Translations under genes and position numbers: made by a program
Source: Marinobacter nanhaiticus D15-8W
Lineage (GTDB): Bacteria; Pseudomonadota; Gammaproteobacteria; Pseudomonadales; Oleiphilaceae
Direction: 5' to 3'
DNA length: 64,000 nt
Assembly (NCBI RefSeq): GCF_036511935.1
Contig: NZ_AP028878.1
Span: 1,426,001-1,490,000 of the forward strand
The notes under the pieces: generated by a model
The model's input: only the letters and a program-made list of their open reading frames with translations
The model's database searches: none
Told to the model about the DNA's origin: nothing
Shown: piece by piece, positions 34,866-44,450 of the stretch
How the letters are laid out: every line of letters starts with the position of its first letter
Numbering within the stretch: the stretch's first letter is position 1

Positions 34866-37105
34866 CCCTGACGTTCGAGCGTCACCGAGTTCGCTCCCTT
34901 TTTCGCCATGATCGGGTCGTGGCCGGGAAGCTGGACAGAGATCTCAGGCTCTGCACCGTGCCAGTCGGCCGTCCATACCACTTCGGGATCACCGTCAGGG
35001 TTAGGGCTGATGCTTACCGAAACGCTGCCGAACGTCGTTGGAGCCGGGCCGAAGCTGATCGGTCTGGACTGGTCGAGCCAACGCTGGGGAATGCCGGCGC
35101 ACAGGACCAGCCGCTCGCCTTCCTCACGGACGAAGCAATTGCGGATCATCAGCACCCATTCCGCCGATGCCCAAACGTGATGGCCGTCGCCCATGCAACC
35201 GCCCCCGGTACCCGGGTGGATGGCTTCGGGCCACTGACCGGTGGATGAGGCCAGATCGGCTACGGCATCCATCAGGTCCACATGACGCGGATCGCCAGCC
35301 CGTAGCAGGACCTGCGCTACGTGCAGGGTGAGGTAGGCATTGAGGCCGGAATGGATCATGTCCTGATAGAAGGCATCTTTCACGAAGCAGTGCTCGATCA
35401 GGAAGTTTGCCAGGTCAAGCAGGCGCGGATCGTCTGGCTCGCAGAGTTGTGCCGGATAGCCGAAGGCGAGTGAGCCGATCGCACCCGCATCCAGGCGCCT
35501 GTAGGGCGAAGCGGGGATGGCCAGGCGACCCAGACGCTGCTGACATTTCTCCAGGGAGCGATCAATGGCATGGGCGAAGTTGTCCGCCTCGCGGGCGATT
35601 TCCTTGCTCTCCTCGATGTTGAACTCGGCTAGCATCTCACTCGCGGCGTGCAGGCCGGCCAACCCCCAGAAATCATCCCAGAAATAGTAGTCGTTGGGAC
35701 CCAGATGTTCGGCGCTAAAGCCGGCCGGCAGTAGGCCGGCGTGGGGCGCATCGAGGTTTTCCTTCAGGCGTTTGCGCCCGATCCAGCGCGAACCGCGTTT
35801 GATTGGGCCATGCCAATGGGCTCCGGGTTTGGTGCCGGTCAGCTGGAAAAAGCGTTGCAGGATCCAGAGCACCTGGCCGTTGGAATCCCACTCCCCCTCC
35901 TGGGAGCGGAAATAGCCCATGGTCGTCTGCCGGTCGGGAAAGCGTTCCAGCGCCCGCTCGGCCCGGCCGGTCAGGCCCACGCTCAGCAGGGCATTGATGA
36001 TGAAGGCGGCATCCCGGAACCAGAAACGTTTGTAGGTGAACGGACCGGGATAGACATCGTCCGGTGAGTGGAGGATTAGCGAGACAACCGCGGCGTCATA
36101 GAGAAACTGGTACTTCGCGTCGGGGCACACCAGTTTTGCATGGCCTTCGCGCTCCTCGGTCCAGGCGTCGGGCGAAGGCAGGCGGGCGGAGCGCTCCGAC
36201 AGGGGTACGCTGGCGGTGATCTCTGTGGTCTCGCCTGGCTTGACGGTAAATAGTGCCGCGGCGGTGACCATGCCGACATCGCAGACGCCCTCGGTCTGGT
36301 CGTCGCGATCCTGCAGGTGGATATGCACGTCACCATGCGTGTAGTCGGATACATGGTGCCGGCCCGCTGGGCGGCTGAAGGAAACCGATTTATGCCCGTC
36401 GATGGTCCAGGCATTGCGTTCCCTGGAAAGGTGGGCTTTGTGGATAAAGGCAATGCCTTCCGGATTGCTGGGCCGCAAGGCCAGCACGAGCGAACCTTCG
36501 GTGTCGCTCTGGGCCCGCAGTCGCATCTTGCAGACGGGGACACCATTCTCCAGTTCGACCCAGGCGCGGTTGGTCAGCTTCATGCCCGCCATGGCCGATT
36601 CAGTCGTAACACTTACACCCTGGCCCAGCTCCTGGCGCTGCCTGGCGTCGGGAATGCGGGAAGGTAGTAGACAGCGCCCGTCCTTGGCCATCAGCCAGCC
36701 GTCCAGGGACCAGCCGTCGAAGAACGGGGTCAGCAGGCCGCGCGGATCGACGATCGGAAGTTCGTCCACGTCGGGATGGCCGACAGCGGTCCAGTTGCGA
36801 TGGCTAAGATTGATGTGCGTGATAGAGAACGCGCGCGGAATGAATGACGGGTCCAGCGGATCGAACTGTTTTTCGATCCAGTAGGGCCAGACCCAATCCA
36901 GGTTGTGCTGGATCACCCGGCTGTTGATCAGCCCACGCGCGTGGAACACCACGCCGGCACGCAGGAGTTCAATGGGTTCGCCGACGTCGGACGGCTGGGC
37001 GAAGCTATGCAGGCGGGACAGCAGCGCTATCGGGTCGAGGAAGCCGTGCTTGCGTGCGACATGACGTACGACGAAGCGCCAGGGCAGCCATTTCATCCAG
37101 CTCAC
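34853..37105 (-). CDS. Six-hairpin glycosidase-like protein
   Basis: 750 residues, no signal peptide. The N-terminal part (to about 320) is beta-rich; the C-terminal part has the alternating helices of an (alpha/alpha)6 barrel, with RFWFRDAAFIINALLSVGL near 370, SQEGEWDSNGQVLWIL near 415, YYFWDDFWGLAGLHAASEM near 480 and TGQWPEAIHPGTGGGCMGDG near 640. Acidic residues in RDAA, EGEWDSNG and WPEA are candidate catalytic or binding residues. It is probably a cytoplasmic glycoside hydrolase or phosphorylase; the exact family was not recognised. It starts with GTG overlapping the TVP38 stop (GTGA), so the two are coupled. Confidence 0.75.
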   Translation of the reverse strand: MSWMKWLPWRFVVRHVARKHGFLDPIALLSRLHSFAQPSDVGEPIELLRAGVVFHARGLINSRVIQHNLDWVWPYWIEKQFDPLDPSFIPRAFSITHINLSHRNWTAVGHPDVDELPIVDPRGLLTPFFDGWSLDGWLMAKDGRCLLPSRIPDARQRQELGQGVSVTTESAMAGMKLTNRAWVELENGVPVCKMRLRAQSDTEGSLVLALRPSNPEGIAFIHKAHLSRERNAWTIDGHKSVSFSRPAGRHHVSDYTHGDVHIHLQDRDDQTEGVCDVGMVTAAALFTVKPGETTEITASVPLSERSARLPSPDAWTEEREGHAKLVCPDAKYQFLYDAAVVSLILHSPDDVYPGPFTYKRFWFRDAAFIINALLSVGLTGRAERALERFPDRQTTMGYFRSQEGEWDSNGQVLWILQRFFQLTGTKPGAHWHGPIKRGSRWIGRKRLKENLDAPHAGLLPAGFSAEHLGPNDYYFWDDFWGLAGLHAASEMLAEFNIEESKEIAREADNFAHAIDRSLEKCQQRLGRLAIPASPYRRLDAGAIGSLAFGYPAQLCEPDDPRLLDLANFLIEHCFVKDAFYQDMIHSGLNAYLTLHVAQVLLRAGDPRHVDLMDAVADLASSTGQWPEAIHPGTGGGCMGDGHHVWASAEWVLMIRNCFVREEGERLVLCAGIPQRWLDQSRPISFGPAPTTFGSVSVSISPNPDGDPEVVWTADWHGAEPEISVQLPGHDPIMAKKGANSVTLERQGQEA

Positions 37106-37854
37106 GAGGGATCCTCCACGATATCTTCATTGCCTGTGTATTTGGCCAACGCGCGGCGGGCGAGGCGATTGAGGAATATCACCGCCACAACCGTACCTAC
37201 GAAGCCGGCGCCGTAAATGGCCCATTCCAGGTGCGATCGACCGGTCTCGCGTACGCCCAGCGTGGTCAGGTCGGCGGCGAGGGAACCGAGGTAGACGTTG
37301 TGCAGGGAAAAGGGGATATAGCCAAGGGCGCATCCCACGACGAATCCCGGCAGCGAGAAGTGGGTCAGCCCGAAGAAATAGTTGGAGATCTTGCTGGGAA
37401 AGAACGGAATGAGGCGCGTCAAAAGCACGATCTTCCAGCCGTGAGGAGTAAGCTCGTCACTCATCAACCTGAGCCTGGAACGGGCCATGATGAAGGCCTT
37501 GGCCTTTTCACCGAACAGGTGACGGGCAATCAGGAAGGACAGGGTCGCGCCCAGTACGGTACCGGCGACCACGTAGAGGGTGCCGTGGAACACCCCGAAG
37601 ACGAACCCAGCGCCGGTGGTGAACAGCACACCGGGTAACAGCAGGACCATTACCAGGCTCATGATCAGGATGAACAGCACCGGCGCCCAGGCTCCCTGGG
37701 CATCAAACCACTGCAACAGCTCAACGATGCGCTCGTGAATACCGAGGGCGTAGAGCACTGCGAGAATAGCGCCGACCAGCACGATGCTGGCCAGGATGCC
37801 CACGATGGGCGACTTCTTCCAACCTGCACGGCGTTCGAGTTCAGCTTGTTCCAT
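37102..37854 (-). CDS. TVP38/TMEM64 (DedA-like, SNARE-associated) membrane protein
   Basis: 250 residues with about six hydrophobic segments. The SNARE-associated-Golgi domain shows LLPGVLFTTGAGFVFGVFHG near 73, LGATLSFLIARHLFGEKAKA near 100, LLTRLIPFFPSKISNYFFGL near 142 and a GYIPFSLHNVYLGSLAADL segment near 180. Family members act in lipid scrambling or membrane homeostasis. First gene of a two-gene minus-strand unit with the glycosidase-like gene (4-bp overlap). Confidence 0.9.
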   Translation of the reverse strand: MEQAELERRAGWKKSPIVGILASIVLVGAILAVLYALGIHERIVELLQWFDAQGAWAPVLFILIMSLVMVLLLPGVLFTTGAGFVFGVFHGTLYVVAGTVLGATLSFLIARHLFGEKAKAFIMARSRLRLMSDELTPHGWKIVLLTRLIPFFPSKISNYFFGLTHFSLPGFVVGCALGYIPFSLHNVYLGSLAADLTTLGVRETGRSHLEWAIYGAGFVGTVVAVIFLNRLARRALAKYTGNEDIVEDPS

Positions 37855-38038
37855 TGCTTACTGCATACCTCGATGGATGTGTCCGGTCTCCTTTCTGGCT
37901 TGAGCGCGCAGGCTCGGGCATTCTGGCCTGGGCGCTTTGACCTGGGCTCTCTTCAATACGAGTCCTGTGACTAGAGCCTAGCCCAGATTCTATGTCGGGA
38001 AACCCGTCTAGGGGTTCCCTACGGTGACAAGCGAACGA

Positions 38039-39016
38039 TCAGTTCGCCCGACAGTAGAATACCGAGAACAGCGACTGGGCATCGGACCAGTCCGCTTCGA
38101 CGGCGAAACCGGTATCCCGGGCCAGTGCGCTGAAATCGTCATCGGTGTACTTGTAGGAGTTTTCCGAGTGGATTGTTTCCCCGACCCGGAATCCGACGCG
38201 TTGTCCTGCACACTGCACCGACTGGTCCCGCAGGCTCTCCAGGTGCATCTCGACACGTCGCGCGTCGGTGTTGTAGAACGCCCGGTGGCGGAAGGCCTCT
38301 GTGTCGAAGTCCGCCGGCAGGATACGGTTCAGGTGCGTCAACGCGTTCAGGTTGAATGCCGCCGTGACCCCGGCCTGATCGTTGTAGGCGGCCGTGAGCG
38401 TGTCGGCGTCCTTATGCCGGTCGACGCCAATCAGCAGGCCGCCATCGTCGCCCACCATGTGACGCACCGAGCGCAGGAAATTCCGGGCCATTTCCGGGGT
38501 GAAGTTGCCGAGGGTCGAGCCGGGAAAGAAGGCGACCCGACGTGCCGGAGAGGCCTCCAATTCCAAATCATCCAATTGCGAGAAGTCAGCGCACACGGCC
38601 TGGATGTCCAGCTCCGGAAAATCTCCCGCCACCGTGTTGGCGGCTGTGAGGAGGAACTCCGACGAGATATCCATGGCCACGTAGCGTGAAGGCTGGAGCG
38701 CATCGAGCAACAGGCGTACCTTCTCGCAACTGCCGCAGCCGGGCTCGATCAGCATCGCCCCTTCGCCCACATGCCGGGCGATATCCGGCGCCTTGTTCCT
38801 GAGCACCATCCGTTCGGCGCGGGTCGGGTAGTATTCCGGCTGCTCGGTAATACTCTCGAACAGCTGTGAGCCGCGTTCGTCATAGAAGAATTTGGGGCTG
38901 AGGGTTTTCTGCGGCTGGTTTAGCCCATCGAGCACCTCGGCGACGACATCCTGTTGGGCCGGGTGCATGTCGGTGAAATCCAATCGGTTATTCAGTGCCT
39001 TGGCGGATTCAGCCAT
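38039..39016 (-). CDS. egtD: Ergothioneine biosynthesis histidine N-methyltransferase EgtD
   Basis: 325 residues from the ATG at 39016, chosen because AAGGT lies upstream and the conserved LSPKFFYDERGSQLFE begins soon after. The SAM-binding loop MLIEPGCGSCEKVRLLLDAL, the GSTLGNFTPEMA segment, and LIGVDRHKDADTLTAAYND are EgtD features. It trimethylates histidine to hercynine using three SAM. It lies 113 bp downstream of egtB on the same strand. egtA, egtC and egtE are not in the window; many gammaproteobacteria have only EgtB and EgtD. Confidence 0.92.
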   Translation of the reverse strand: MAESAKALNNRLDFTDMHPAQQDVVAEVLDGLNQPQKTLSPKFFYDERGSQLFESITEQPEYYPTRAERMVLRNKAPDIARHVGEGAMLIEPGCGSCEKVRLLLDALQPSRYVAMDISSEFLLTAANTVAGDFPELDIQAVCADFSQLDDLELEASPARRVAFFPGSTLGNFTPEMARNFLRSVRHMVGDDGGLLIGVDRHKDADTLTAAYNDQAGVTAAFNLNALTHLNRILPADFDTEAFRHRAFYNTDARRVEMHLESLRDQSVQCAGQRVGFRVGETIHSENSYKYTDDDFSALARDTGFAVEADWSDAQSLFSVFYCRAN

Positions 39017-39129
39017 GTCGTTACCTTTTTTCCCTGGTAGGCGTTCGACCAGCGCTAGCATGTGTAGCCGCGTTGGTCCCTGGAGCCAAATCTGTAGTTA
39101 TATACGGCGGTTCTGATCTGCGACCGTCG

Positions 39130-40419
39130 TTATTTACAGTAATCCCTGGCAAGCCGCACGCCGCTAAACTGCCAGCGGTCCGGCGGATAAAAGAAATTAC
39201 GGTAGCTGGCACGTACCTGGCGTGGGTCCGTCACGCAGGAGCCGCCCCGCAGCACCAGTTGGTTACACATGAACTTGCCGTTGTATTCACCGATGGCACC
39301 CTCGGCCGGACGATAGCCGGGGTAGGGTGAGTAGGCGCTGCTGGTCCACTGCCAGATGCTGCCGAACAGCGTATCGGGCGTGGGGGTATCGGGGTGGTAA
39401 AGGCCGCTATCGACGAAATGTCCTTCAACCGGTTGCCCCTGCGCCACCGATTCCCACTCGAATTCCGTCGGCAGGCGGGCATCCATCCAGCGGGCGATGG
39501 CGTCTGCCTCATACGCGCTCAGGTGGCAGGCAATGCCTTGGGGATTGAGCGGTTTCAGACCATGCAGGGTGAACTCGAACCATTCACTGTCCTGCTGGCG
39601 CCAGTACAGCGGGTGCTGCCAGTGCCCCTCCTGCACTTTGCCCCAACCATCTGCCAGCCAAAGCGCCGGCTGGCGGTAACCGCCATCCTCGATAAAGGCC
39701 AGAACGTCGGCATTAGTGACCGGCCGGTTGGCGAGTTCGAAGGGTTCGAGGAAGACGCGGTGGCGGGGCGTTTCGTTGTCGAAGCAGAAACCGGAACCCG
39801 TCTCCGCGCCCATCTTGAGGATACCGCCGTCATGGCTATTCCAGGCCAGTTCGGGCGGGGCAGAAGGCTCTTCATGGCCGGGCGCCTCGACATACACGGG
39901 GCAGAGCGGGTTCTGCGCCAGGTTGTATTTCAGGTCGGTGAAGAACAGTTCCTGGTGCTGCATCTCATGCTGCAAGCCGAGCTCGGTGCGACTGGCGATG
40001 GTCTCCTGGTCGCCGTTGGTGGATTCCAGCAGGCGCAGCATGGCGTCGTCGATGGCGTGGCGGTAATCATAGACCTCTGCCACCGTCGGGCGCGATAGCA
40101 GGCCGCGTTGAGGTCGAGGGAACTGGGCGCCGACTCCGTTGTAGTAGGAGTTGAAAATATATTCGAAGGCCGGATGTTGAGGCTGGTAACCCGGCATGAA
40201 GGGTTTGAGCAGGAATGTCTCGAAGAACCAGCTGGTGTGGGCAAGGTGCCACTTGGCGGGACTGGTTTCCGCCACCGCCTGCAGACCGTAATCCTCGATT
40301 TCCAGGGGTGCGCAGTAGTCTTCGAACTTCTGTCGCACGTCGCGATACATGTCGCGGAGATGGGCGAGGGGCATGAGTTCGTCCGTCTCCCGGCCGGCGA
40401 GCTCACCGGATTTGATCAT
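39130..40419 (-). CDS. egtB: Ergothioneine biosynthesis sulfoxide synthase EgtB
   Basis: 429 residues. An N-terminal DinB-like domain holds the iron histidines (SPAKWHLAHTSWFFETFLL and ELGLQHEMQHQELFFTDL). The C-terminal formylglycine-generating-enzyme fold has GFCFDNETPRHRVFLEPFEL, ADAIARWMDARLPTEFEWE, LFGSIWQWTSSAYSPYPGY and MCNQLVLRGGSCVTDPRQVR. It joins hercynine to a thiol donor with oxygen on a non-haem Fe(II) centre. AAGGAG precedes the ATG; egtD follows. Ergothioneine is an antioxidant, consistent with an oxic marine lifestyle. Confidence 0.92.
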   Translation of the reverse strand: MIKSGELAGRETDELMPLAHLRDMYRDVRQKFEDYCAPLEIEDYGLQAVAETSPAKWHLAHTSWFFETFLLKPFMPGYQPQHPAFEYIFNSYYNGVGAQFPRPQRGLLSRPTVAEVYDYRHAIDDAMLRLLESTNGDQETIASRTELGLQHEMQHQELFFTDLKYNLAQNPLCPVYVEAPGHEEPSAPPELAWNSHDGGILKMGAETGSGFCFDNETPRHRVFLEPFELANRPVTNADVLAFIEDGGYRQPALWLADGWGKVQEGHWQHPLYWRQQDSEWFEFTLHGLKPLNPQGIACHLSAYEADAIARWMDARLPTEFEWESVAQGQPVEGHFVDSGLYHPDTPTPDTLFGSIWQWTSSAYSPYPGYRPAEGAIGEYNGKFMCNQLVLRGGSCVTDPRQVRASYRNFFYPPDRWQFSGVRLARDYCK

Positions 40420-40897
40420 GGCGCTCTCTCCTTGTTCTGTAGCTTATTTTCACCCGCCCTACGAACGGGGAGTGCATCCCTATTAACGTGGCTACCGATG
40501 GCATTTCAGTTACAGCAGCGTCGGTTATCCGGCCCCGACTGCCGGGGAGCAGGGCCGGATCACTGGCTGATTACTCTATGATGCTTTGAGCGGCAGAATA
40601 TCAGCGTCCTGGCTTCAGCCTACTACATCTGAAGCACTCCATTGCAAATGAACTCTTGGTATTACGTGCCATTCGTGCAATGGAAACACTGGGTCTGAAG
40701 ATTAACGTTGTTTGTTTTTTGAACGGATTGGCGGGCGAGGCGATATGCAGCAAGTATCTGAAGGTGCTGTCAGAACAGTTGTTTGCAAGGAGTGAATCGG
40801 GAATTAAAGCTTATCAATAACTTATTTATGTTAAGGACTTAGGGCCTTTGTGCCGCGTAAGGTTGGCGGATACATTTCCGGTTCCCGTAGGCCGCAT
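40420..40897. other. 478-bp intergenic region with a GC-rich hairpin
   Basis: It lies between divergent egtB and the GGDEF-EAL gene. A hairpin at 40528-40559 (TCCGGCCC / GGGCCGGA) contains an alternative nested stem (CCCCG / CGGGG). The 3' half is AT-rich, with two tiny frames of about 16 codons that have no support. A GTG start at 40850 for the next gene would shorten this gap. Confidence 0.4.
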
Positions 40898-43189
40898 ATG
40901 GCACGCATCCTATCACTCGTCGGTAATGCAGGTGAACGGCGCCTGATTGACGCAACCCTGTCGAATTTCGACGTTACAACCGACCAGGAAGAACTGCGCA
41001 AGGCTGGAGCGGTGGACCTGATTATCGTCGACCGCGAAGCGATGCATACGTGGCAGGAAGAGATCGGCATCCTTCGCTCACGGGAAGCGCCGGCGGCCTT
41101 GCCCGTGTTGTTGATGCTACCAGCCCGGGAGCTGGATTTGTCCATGGGACTAATCGGTCAGCAGATCGAGGACGTCATGGTTCAGCCCTTCCAGCCGGCG
41201 GAGCTGTTAGCTCGGGTCAACAATCTGGTGCGGGTGCGCGACCTGTCTGTCAGCCTCAAGAATCGCATTGCCGAGAGTGACGGTGAGCTGCGTGTGCTCG
41301 GACGTGCGTTTTCGTTATTTTCCTCTTGCAACGAGTTGATACTCCGGGCAGACAGCGAAGATGCGCTGCTTAACAGTACGCTCGACGAGCTGGTCGGTAA
41401 CCGAGGTTTCCGGTTTGCTTGGGTAGGTCTGGCTAAGAATGACGAGCGCAAGAGTATCGAAGTGTTGGCCCAGAGTGGTGATGCTGGAAGCTATCTCTCT
41501 GAAGTATCTCCGACATGGGGCGATGGACCGGAGGGCAACGGTCCTGCCGGGCGCGCTGTCCGCACCGGTCAGCCGCAGGTATGCGACGACATGATGAGCG
41601 CCTGTAGCTTCCAACCATGGAAAGATGCAGTGCGCGAGTACAATTTCGCCTCCTGCTTGGTGTTGCCGTGCCAGGTTAGCGATGACCGAATGGGCATACT
41701 GGTGCTCTATTCGGAACTCCGGCATGCCTTTACGGCCGAGGAAATCGAGTTGATGGGGCGGCTGAGCGAAAATATTGCCTTTGGCCTAAAGGCTCTTCGG
41801 GACCGGGAGGCCTTGCGCCTCGCCAAGCTGAGTGCAGAGCTACGGGCCTACCGTGATGTACTGACCGGCCTCCCGAATCGCCAGTGGATTCATGAGCAGC
41901 TGACCACCCTGGACGCCCAGGCTGACCGGCACGGGCGTTATGCGGCCGTGCTCTTCGTCGATCTGGATGGCTTCAAGCGGATTAACGACAGTCTGGGTCA
42001 TGAGGTAGGGGACCGGATCTTGCGTAAGGTTGCGCGACGGCTCCAGGGGTTGGTCCGGGAAGAGGATTTTGTGGCGCGTCAGGGTGGCGACGAGTTCGTC
42101 GTATTGATGCCTTTCGAAAAGCTGGATGCCGGAGAGGTGGGCGACCGGGAGGGGCAGCACAACTACCTGACCGCGGCGGCCACCCATGTGGCGGATCGTA
42201 TCGTTACCGGCATGCGGAAGCCCTTCACCGACGGTCACAATGAGCACTACCTGGGCGCGAGTGTCGGTATCAGTCTGTTCCCGCACGACAGTGGCGAGGC
42301 CATGGAGCTGCCGGTGTTGGCGGATCAGGCCATGTACGAGGCCAAGAGCCAGGGCGGCAATGCTTACCAGTTCTACAGCGATGAGCTTTCCGCCGAGCAT
42401 GCCAATCATGTGGAACTGGAGCAGGACCTGTACCGGGCGGTGCAGCAACAGGCGTTCGAGCTGCACTATCAGCCGGTGGTCAATCTGGAGACCGGCCAGG
42501 TGCAGGCTGTGGAAGCATTGCTGCGATGGCCCCAGGCCGACGGCAGTATGGTAGCGCCGGAAGCGTTCCTGCCGATACTGGAGGAAAACGGGCTGATCAT
42601 TCGCGTCGGCGACTGGATTTTCCGACGTGCCTGCGAGGACATCCGGCAGGCCCGGGAGCACCTGCCCGAACTGCGCCTGTCCCTCAATCTCTCGGTACGC
42701 CAGCTTTGGCAGCCCTCGTTGCCGGCGCGTCTTGCAGAGGTTGTCCAGAAGGCTGGCCTGCCTCCGGCAGCCGTCGAGCTGGAAGTGACGGAAGCGTCCA
42801 TGATGAGCGATGTGAAACGGATGGAGAAAGTGTTGCAGGATCTCAGGCAGCACGGGTTCTCACTCACCGTCGATGACTACGGCACCGGTTATTCGTCGAT
42901 GGCACGCCTGTTGGCGTTGCCCGTATCGACGCTCAAGTTGGACGGTTCATTCCTGCAAGCGGCGGAGCATACACCCAACGCCGCCTCGATGATCTCAGCC
43001 GTTGCAGATATGACGCCTAAACTGGAGCTCAGGCTCGTTGCCGAAGGTGTAGAGAACGATCAGCAGCGCACGCTGTTGAGGCGCCTCGGGTGTAGTCTGG
43101 GGCAGGGCTACCTGTTTACCCGGCCGATGCCGTTCGAGTCCTTGATGGAGTATCTGGGCCGGACCGCTACCGAGGTTGTGCCGGTTTGA
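40898..43189 (+). CDS. GAF-GGDEF-EAL protein with degenerate receiver
   Basis: 763 residues from ATG 40898; a GTG at 40850 adds 16 residues and has AAGGA 12 bp upstream, so the start is uncertain. Domains in order are a receiver-like domain (1-115), GAF (about 145-295), GGDEF (about 320-480) and EAL (about 510-755). The receiver keeps Asp45 (LIIVD) but lacks the N-terminal acidic pair, and Gln96 replaces the usual Lys (MVQPF). GGDEF is intact (396-400) with an RxxD inhibitory site (REED). The EAL domain keeps EALLRW, LNLSVRQLW, EVTEAS, VDDYGTGYSS and AEGVEN, so it can be active. It probably makes or degrades cyclic di-GMP depending on input. Confidence 0.9.
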   Translation: MARILSLVGNAGERRLIDATLSNFDVTTDQEELRKAGAVDLIIVDREAMHTWQEEIGILRSREAPAALPVLLMLPARELDLSMGLIGQQIEDVMVQPFQPAELLARVNNLVRVRDLSVSLKNRIAESDGELRVLGRAFSLFSSCNELILRADSEDALLNSTLDELVGNRGFRFAWVGLAKNDERKSIEVLAQSGDAGSYLSEVSPTWGDGPEGNGPAGRAVRTGQPQVCDDMMSACSFQPWKDAVREYNFASCLVLPCQVSDDRMGILVLYSELRHAFTAEEIELMGRLSENIAFGLKALRDREALRLAKLSAELRAYRDVLTGLPNRQWIHEQLTTLDAQADRHGRYAAVLFVDLDGFKRINDSLGHEVGDRILRKVARRLQGLVREEDFVARQGGDEFVVLMPFEKLDAGEVGDREGQHNYLTAAATHVADRIVTGMRKPFTDGHNEHYLGASVGISLFPHDSGEAMELPVLADQAMYEAKSQGGNAYQFYSDELSAEHANHVELEQDLYRAVQQQAFELHYQPVVNLETGQVQAVEALLRWPQADGSMVAPEAFLPILEENGLIIRVGDWIFRRACEDIRQAREHLPELRLSLNLSVRQLWQPSLPARLAEVVQKAGLPPAAVELEVTEASMMSDVKRMEKVLQDLRQHGFSLTVDDYGTGYSSMARLLALPVSTLKLDGSFLQAAEHTPNAASMISAVADMTPKLELRLVAEGVENDQQRTLLRRLGCSLGQGYLFTRPMPFESLMEYLGRTATEVVPV

Positions 43190-43222
43190 GTCGATTATCA
43201 GCCAGCGCCGACGGTTGATTCA

Positions 43223-44029
43223 TCAACTGGTCTCCAGGATGCCAAGGTCCGCCGGATCGGCTCCGCCGGCGCCGTTGATTTTGCGTTGCATCTGACGGGC
43301 CTGTTGCAGCATGGCCTCGATGTTTTCCTCGAGATAGCCAGCATCGAAGCCGGCAACCTCGCGCAGGCCTTCGACATCAAGTAGCTGGACATGGCCGTTG
43401 GTCTGTTCGATCAGGTTTTCTTCCCGCAACTCCTTGAATACCCGGTTTACATGGACCGCGCTCAGACCGAGTGCGTCGGCCAGCAGGGTCTGCGTAAGAG
43501 GCAGCGTCAGGTGGTTGTTGATAATGACATTGGTCTTTTGCAGGCGTTTGGATATTTCCAGCAGGAAGTGAGCGAGCTTTTGCCGCGCTGATCGGCGACC
43601 CAGGTTGACCAGCCGCTCTAGCAGGATGGCCTGATCGGTGGCGGAAATCATGAAGAAGATGCTGCACAGTAGCAGGGATTCGGCAAAGACTTCCGTCAGG
43701 CGGGTCTTGGGAAAGGCGCAGAGGACTGCATCGGACATCACCGTCAGGCCGGTAATGCGTTTGTTAAATGCGAATTCCCGTAGGCCAACCACATCGCCAG
43801 GTACGTAGACATCCAGAATTTGCCGGCTGCCATCTTCCATGTTCCGGTACGAGTAGACCCATCCCTTACTCACCGTGTAAAAGTGGTTGGAGGGTTCTCC
43901 CTGGGTCCACACCGAGGTGTTCTTGCGATACTCCCGTGGACTCTTTTCCAGGGAATCAAGGAGTAGCTTGTCATCCTCGGTTAGCGGTGAATAATGTTCG
44001 AAGTGTTTTATGATGCAGCTCTTTTCCAT
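43223..44029 (-). CDS. Crp/Fnr-family regulator, paralogue 1
   Basis: 268 residues. A cyclic-nucleotide-binding-type domain (about 15-130) is followed by the long dimer helix (AILLERLVNLGRRSARQKLA) and a winged helix with recognition region LADALGLSAVHVNRVFKELR near 200. The N terminus has one Cys (MEKSCIIKHFEHYS) but no FNR-type four-cysteine cluster, so oxygen sensing by an Fe-S centre is unlikely. The ligand is unknown. AGGAGG precedes the ATG. It is one of three similar regulators in 4.3 kb, all on the minus strand. Confidence 0.9.
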   Translation of the reverse strand: MEKSCIIKHFEHYSPLTEDDKLLLDSLEKSPREYRKNTSVWTQGEPSNHFYTVSKGWVYSYRNMEDGSRQILDVYVPGDVVGLREFAFNKRITGLTVMSDAVLCAFPKTRLTEVFAESLLLCSIFFMISATDQAILLERLVNLGRRSARQKLAHFLLEISKRLQKTNVIINNHLTLPLTQTLLADALGLSAVHVNRVFKELREENLIEQTNGHVQLLDVEGLREVAGFDAGYLEENIEAMLQQARQMQRKINGAGGADPADLGILETS

Positions 44030-44450
44030 CGCGCCCTCCTGCCGTCAAGCCTGTTACTCATATGTCGTTATTTTGATTAGTTGCTGGATTCACCGGTGAC
44101 GACAAGCCAACCGGTATCCCTAAAAGCAGGTGTCTCGCGATCTGGCCAAGGCAACCGGCACCGCCATTATTTACTGCCTACACTGGGTAACGCCTAGTGT
44201 ATGAAGGGCGAATCAAAGGGACCATCAACTTTTCTAATCTATAAAAACCGCGCCCAAGGGGCAACAGACCCGCTTATCGGACATGGTACCAGCGAGTCAT
44301 TGTCGTCTGACGTGGCTGTTCAATCCTATGAAATTGGCTCGTGTACAGATTATCTGCTGAAATCGTGGCAATCGGTATCGTTTTGATGCTTTAGAAGGCA
44401 TCGTTAAAGACGCCGAAAGCAACTTTAAAAACCAGAATGTGAAGGACCAC
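44030..44450. other. 421-bp divergent gap, Crp/Fnr 1 to antiporter
   Basis: AT-richer than its neighbours. It must hold promoters for the regulator (minus) and the antiporter (plus). A plus-strand frame of about 61 codons at 44201-44386 has no ribosome-binding site or family features. I did not find a canonical TTGAT-N4-ATCAA or TGTGA-N6-TCACA site. Confidence 0.4.

Noticed and set aside
41840..42853. 337-codon minus-strand frame over the GGDEF-EAL gene
   Set aside because: Shadow of GGDEF/EAL codons; no recognisable domain.
44201..44386. 61-codon plus-strand frame upstream of the antiporter
   Set aside because: No ribosome-binding site and no recognisable features; lies in the divergent promoter region.
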